A DNA stretch of 64,000 nt from Durusdinium trenchii (lineage: Eukaryota; Sar; Dinophyceae; Suessiales; Symbiodiniaceae), in assembly GCA_963970005.1 (NCBI GenBank), contig CAXAMN010021751.1:673241-737240 (forward strand), given 5' to 3'. Shown here piece by piece: positions 59,605 through 64,000 of this stretch (its first letter is position 1; each line of letters opens with the position of its first letter). A model generated the notes under the pieces. It saw only the letters and a program-made list of their open reading frames with translations, was not told where the DNA came from and made no database searches. A program made the translations under genes and the position numbers.

Positions 59605-60342
59605 CTCCACCACCGTAGCAGTCTGTTTGGAACGATGCTGACGTCGGCTGGTGACCAGGGCGGGTAAGCCAGGCTCCCAAACCGTCTTTCCATCCTGCCA
59701 CGGGACAAGGAGTACACGCATGGACGACACGAGGAGAGCAGAGGAGAGCAGGCGCGCGCGCGCCTCTGCGTCTTCCCGAAAGATGCACCTTCATTCGGGT
59801 GGTCAGGGGGGGCAGTTGACGAGACGAAGACGCGCAATGCACAGGTGGTTAAGCACTGCTTCTGAGGCCATCCGGCCATGACTGATCTCTCTCTATCAGT
59901 TCTCCAGGGGACCCAGGAGGATTTCAGCCGAGTCACCAACACGGAAGTGGACAACGATCCCTTTTATATGACTCTTTTCTTTTTGAGAGCAAGGGGGTTC
60001 CCACTTCCATGTTAACCAGTCGGAGAGGGCCCTTCTGGTCTACACCTGGTGGCAAGGAATAAGTAGGTTGCGTTCAAGTTCAAACTAACCAGGCGCTGGC
60101 AAACCAAGAACGCTTACATAAGGCTATACCAGAAACATGCACCAAGGTGAAGAACATGTCTGAGTCTCATTGGATTTGTAAGAAATCAATTTCTGAATCG
60201 CTGAAGGCAGATCAAACAACCGCCGCCGAATCTCTTCCAGGTCATTTTTGGAAAACAACTACTGGTCCTTGTTGATGGTGGAGAACTCTTTCTGCTTGGT
60301 ATCCTGCTGATTGACTCGTGCACCGCCAAAGCCCGAAGACAT
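59605..60342 (-). CDS. Unrecognised gene with in-frame TAG
   Basis: The segment 60342-60156 reads from ATG as MSSGFGGARVNQQDTKQKEF then STINKDQ. It meets TAG at 60261-60259, then continues in the same frame as LFSKNDLEEIRRRLFDLPSA then IQKLISYKSNETQ. The donor is ACAT/GTTCTT. The next exon, 59771-59605, starts in the matching phase and reads AEARARLLSSALLVSSMRVL then VPWQDGKTVWEPGLPALVTS. Both sides of the TAG look coding. The stop could be read through, a mutation or assembly error, or the AG of an acceptor (GTAG/TTG), in which case the upstream peptide is not translated with this exon. No family is recognised. Confidence 0.5.
59936..60015. mobile_element. TIR element, family H
   Basis: The left AACACGGAAGTGGACAACG and right GTTCCCACTTCCATGTTAAC are inverted repeats around an AT-rich core of about 40 bp. 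It lies in the intron between 60156 and 59771. Single arms of the same sequence occur near 18363, 28018 and 51664. Confidence 0.7.
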
Positions 60343-61222
60343 GGCGATGCCCAGAGGGCGTAAAAGCGCGTGCTTCAGGGCGAGGCGAAAGGTTTCAGTC
60401 CCACTTGGCACGATTTCTTCAAAGTGGAGGTATCTAGATGGTCACATGCCCAATCTGCACGGGGATCCCGGGTGTTTTTGGGTGCAAAACGGTCTGAAAG
60501 GGGCTGGAACATCACGCAGACTCTGCAGTGCTTGGCTTGGCCTCTGCTTCAGACTCCGCAGCTTAGGTGCAGCTATTGGTTTGGGTTGTCAGTGGATCTT
60601 TGAGAAAGTGGAATCTACTAGGAAAGAAACGACTTCGTGCCACAGTTGGGTAGGCCCATCCAGACATGGCCCTCTAGAAACATCAAACACTTTGGACGCT
60701 TAGATCACCTTTTTGCCGGGAAAACTCACCTAAAACCTGTTGCGTCCATGTCGTCTTGGCTTGGCAGGTCATCCGACCAGTCCAGGGAGTGATGCGAAGT
60801 CCAAAACCACACCACGAACTGGCCATATGTGACCGATACATCGATACTTCATGATACTTAATATATCATAATATATCTAGCACGGGCTTCCGAAACGGCC
60901 TTCCTCACGCGATCATTTGGGCAAACTTGTTCTTTAAATCACCGTGTTCTCAAGCTTCAGCCTAGCTGAGGTGACACCATCTTGAGCCAGGAATAATGTG
61001 AACAAAGCGCTGGGCAGGCAGCTGCTAGCAGCTGCTAGCACTCTCCAAATCTGCATCAAGTGTGCTTGTTACCAACTGATATGGTTTATACACAGACTGT
61101 CGAATCCTAAGGGTCCGGATCAACAGCAAAGCCTCGACCAACGTTTCAAGTGCAGCAATCTCTTGCTCCAAGAATCCATCAGAATCCACAGAATCCCTTC
61201 GAGATATACGGTTCGCTCACAC

Positions 61223-61300
61223 CTGTTAGGCCCATTTTTAGGATACTTCACTTTGATCAACCATGATCCAACGGTCTTCCCAAGGATCTCAGAATCCACC
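61223..61300 (-). other. Candidate 78-nt exon
   Basis: Acceptor GACTGCAG/G and donor AACAG/GTGTGA. The frame reads VDSEILGKTVGSWLIKVKYP then KNGPN. It lies about 70 bp downstream of the stop proposed for the NADAR gene, so it is probably in the next gene. No family recognised. Confidence 0.5.
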
Positions 61301-61367
61301 CTGCAGTCGAGCATGCCCGGCCGCCGATCGGTTTTTTTTGCCGAAGGACTCTTCGGTGTCGACTAGA

Positions 61368-63709
61368 TTAGGCCGACGATCTCAGCTTCTCACGAAGCTC
61401 CATGAGCGCCTGGGTGGGGTCGAAATGGGGTGTCAGGTGCCATAGGGCATCATGCGTGGAAGCAGGTTGACCCTCCTTTTTGGGGGGCCGGTGTTCCATG
61501 GAATGCTTGTGAGCGTTGGAATGCTTGGGATATGGTTTGTGTCTATTGAATGTTGTGCGGCATGTGCCGAGAAGCCTGGCTTTGGAGGAATTCTAGTAGT
61601 CGATGTGATCAGGAATTGTTGACAAAGATCACAGCTGAAGAATCTTGATTTGGGCAAATTTCTATTGAAAGAGTATAGCTGCTGTGCAAACGTTGACGGC
61701 GAGTTTAAACACAATTCTGAAATAGTGGTTCCCCCCAAACAAAGAGTATTCGTGGCACGGATCGCCCAATACCTAGAAGCTCCTGGCAGAGGCTTCTGGC
61801 CGCAAAAAAAAGCGGCAGAAACCCGAGCCGAGCCGGGTTAAGAAAGGCTTCTAGCACCTGTTAGGGTCTCCAAACAGCCTGTTGGAGGGTGCTGGTAGGT
61901 ATACATTGTGAGGTGCTTTCCTTTGCTTTTTCCATTGGCTTCTTCCATCCCCAAACGGGCGATCGTCCTCCACTCGGTGGCACTCCGAATCGACCCGCTC
62001 GCGGCAGCACCGTTCCGTTCACTCCGGAACCGGTTGAAACGGGTCACCGCGTGGGTTGCAGGCGTTGGCGGGTACCCGTTGGCGTTGGAGGTTTCGAACG
62101 GTTTCGAATCCATCAACTTGCTGTGAAAAAACACAGGAATAAAGACCAACAAACACCATTTGAAAAACACAGACTCTTTTGCAACATCTGTTTTTTCCAC
62201 TTCCGGAACAGTTTGATATAGCGGGCCCTCACCTGGCTGGAGGAAGTCTCTCCCCCATTGATACCGTATGGATACCCAACTTGATTTGAATGGTGCTGAC
62301 CAAACCACCGTGGTGCTGCAAAAACAAATATCATCAAATATCTATAGTTGATTGGCTAGTTCGTTTCTTTTAGGGGGTTAGATCTCACTGGTTGTGCCGC
62401 TGCCCAAGGGCCACTCTCGCCCAGTCAGCTCATCCTGCCTTCCCCACATGGTTCTGGCCAGTCGCCAAACCACCTCTCCGCGTGTCCGTGTGGCACCGGC
62501 TTTGGCGTGTGTCTTGGTGGATTAGGCGGGATTTTCCTGAGAAAATCCATCCAACAACTCTAAATTCCTTCGACTATCTTCCATTCATCTGACCTACTCA
62601 GCTCCAAGTATCTCACCGGTCACGTGACCGGTCACTGGTATGACCCTCCGGTCCGGGCCTGGTGCGGTCATGCCGGCCCAGGGGTCAGCTTCCAGGAAGA
62701 CCAAGGTCTTATCACCGGTGGCCAGCAAGGCCTCCTTGAAGGTGCTATTCTGTTCCGCCTGTGCAGCCGCTGTGAAGGAGACGCGCTGACTAGCTCGGAC
62801 TCAAAGACTCTGGTTGGTTCAAAGCACCGATCTCTGCATTGATGGTCAAAGGGTGAGGTTATTGAAGACCTCATTGGTGCCACAATGAAACAGCAGTCCA
62901 TTCCTAGCTTTCCATCAATGGTTGGACTGTGTATATATATATATATGATTATGTAAATAATCCCTCAACTTTGTCGTGAGACTAAAAGCAAGGCTGCTTC
63001 TCAAGAGGCATATCTACATCAGTTAGGACAGGAAAACGATGGAACCCTTGTGACATCCCGCAAAAAGGCTGAAGGTTCTCCATGCTGACTGTGTAAGGGA
63101 CCGCCCAATGAGCGTTGCCACTCAGTACCCCCGCCAATCCAAAAACGACGTCCTGCGCCAGCTCGTATCGACGAGCTCCTCAAGGTGATCTATAGATGGC
63201 CAAGGGATGTCCAAGGAGTTCAGTGTGAATCACCATCTTGCCGGTACACTACATAATATATGAAAACAACAAATTCCCCATCATTCCCCCCAAACACCAC
63301 CGGTGCTCGAGTAGCTCGAGACTTCTCTCAATTCTCGACGTGCGATGGCAATGGCGCCCTTTCAGGTGGTATTGGTAGTTCTGGTGATTCTAGGTTGGTT
63401 GGTTGGTTGGTTAGTTAGTTGGTTGGTTGAGCGACTCACAGCCGTGTCCGTGGTTCACAGGCACAATCTCCACAGTCGCGGAATTCTAGTGATGCGCTCA
63501 TGAAACGGACGTCTTCGCAGCTTGCCGTTGCCTTGGCTTGGAGGCCAAGCTCGAGGAGCTCCTGGCGCTTGTCCCGCCAGTCGCTGCGGCCCTGCAGTGA
63601 CTCGCCCCCCGCGAGGATGATGGCGTCGTCCAGCGGGGCTGCGGCGATCTGGCGCACGAGCTGGTCGTTGAGGCCCAGGAAGGGCGAAGCTTGCCAAAAG
63701 TGCTCCATG
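61368..63709 (-). CDS. NADAR-domain protein (partial at right edge)
   Basis: Exon 63709-63532 reads MEHFWQASPFLGLNDQLVRQ, IAAAPLDDAIILAGGESLQG and RSDWRDKRQELLELGLQAK. It joins in phase, through a GC donor (AAG/GCAACG), to exon 62758-62645, which reads AEQNSTFKEALLATGDKTLV then FLEADPWAGMTAPGPDRR. The pattern F-Q-A, an aligned R-x-D-W, then K-x-x-LLATGDKTLVFLEAD-x-W is that of the NADAR (YbiA) superfamily. Known members hydrolyse N-glycosidic bonds: riboflavin-pathway intermediates in bacteria, and ADP-ribose from guanine in DNA for others. The role here is inference. A basic exon near 62120-61965 (FNRFRSERNGAAASGSIRSA) and a short last exon, 61409-61368 (ALMELREKLRSSA, stop TAA), probably complete it. 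The N-terminus lies beyond 63.7 kb and was not found. Confidence 0.65.
62936..62946. repeat. Short TA tract
   Basis: A short TATATATATAT run in an intron of the NADAR gene. Low complexity only. Confidence 0.6.
63397..63430. repeat. GGTT/AGTT tetranucleotide repeat
   Basis: A (GGTT)n tract with two AGTT variants, about 34 bp, just downstream of the NADAR exon 63709-63532 on the minus strand. Confidence 0.9.
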
Positions 63710-64000
63710 CTGGGAAAGCCTCATGGAACTGCTGGATGGAAAGTGAAGGTGGATGGAAAGGCAAGGCCTGTGAACTTCAGGGGTGGGTCAGCTGCAGTCT
63801 TCTGGCTTGAGACTTGGAGTGAATACGGAGATGAAATGGAGATGAAGGAAGTCTCATGACATGTGAGGAGTGGCTTCCTTCAAGTCCAGGGACCCCCACG
63901 GAACCGTGACTCTTCAAGGAGTGGTTAGTGAGTGGTTGAGTGCCGGATTTTCTGGTCGTCGGTAAGATGGAACCCATTTTCAGGCCTCGGCCAATGAGAC

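Noticed and set aside
60311-60703. Plus-strand ORF of 130 codons
   Set aside because: It overlaps antisense to the exon containing EEIRRRLFDLP and shows no family pattern.
1-64000. tRNA, rRNA, promoters or ribosome-binding sites
   Set aside because: No cloverleaf or rRNA-like sequence was recognised. Bacterial-type signals do not apply, and dinoflagellate promoters cannot be read reliably by eye.

Overview
This window looks like nuclear DNA from a dinoflagellate, most likely a Symbiodiniaceae-type alga; that assignment is inference. There are no bacterial gene signals. Coding sequence is cut into many short exons (17 to about 490 nt). Acceptors are usually AG followed by G. Donors are a mix of GT, GC and GA, and reading frame is kept across them. 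Every gene I could assemble lies on the minus strand, as expected for the one-way gene arrays of dinoflagellates. Long plus-strand reading frames look like shadows or repeat artefacts. Exon limits below come from splice signals, phase continuity and protein-family patterns read by eye. No alignment was run.

Layout from left to right. (1) 0.2-3.5 kb: exons of a bacterial-type SBBP beta-propeller protein running off the left edge. (2) 5.3-7.6 kb: a 13-bp minisatellite containing a 100-N assembly gap, followed to about 8.7 kb by other tandem repeats. (3) 9-16 kb: sparse candidate exons with no family recognised. (4) 16.8-34.2 kb: a six-transmembrane cyclic-nucleotide-binding ion channel. S1 to S6, the pore, the C-linker and the CNBD can be followed through about 20 exons. 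(5) 34.2-38.9 kb: little coding signal. (6) 38.9-46.2 kb: a fusion of a glycosyltransferase-like domain with a FkbM-type SAM methyltransferase. (7) 47.6-53.1 kb: exons of an RS-rich and K/E-rich protein or proteins. (8) 54.3-56.3 kb: an unrecognised multi-pass membrane protein with unusually long exons. (9) 56.6-60.4 kb: two or three small unrecognised genes, one with an in-frame TAG. (10) 61.4-63.7 kb: a NADAR-domain gene running towards the right edge.

The most interesting signal is spread through the non-coding DNA. At least eight families of about 60-130 bp elements with terminal inverted repeats recur here, many inside introns inferred independently from protein phase. This fits introners (intron-generating, MITE-like DNA elements), which have been described in dinoflagellates. 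No autonomous transposase, retroelement ORF, tRNA, rRNA or CRISPR array was seen.
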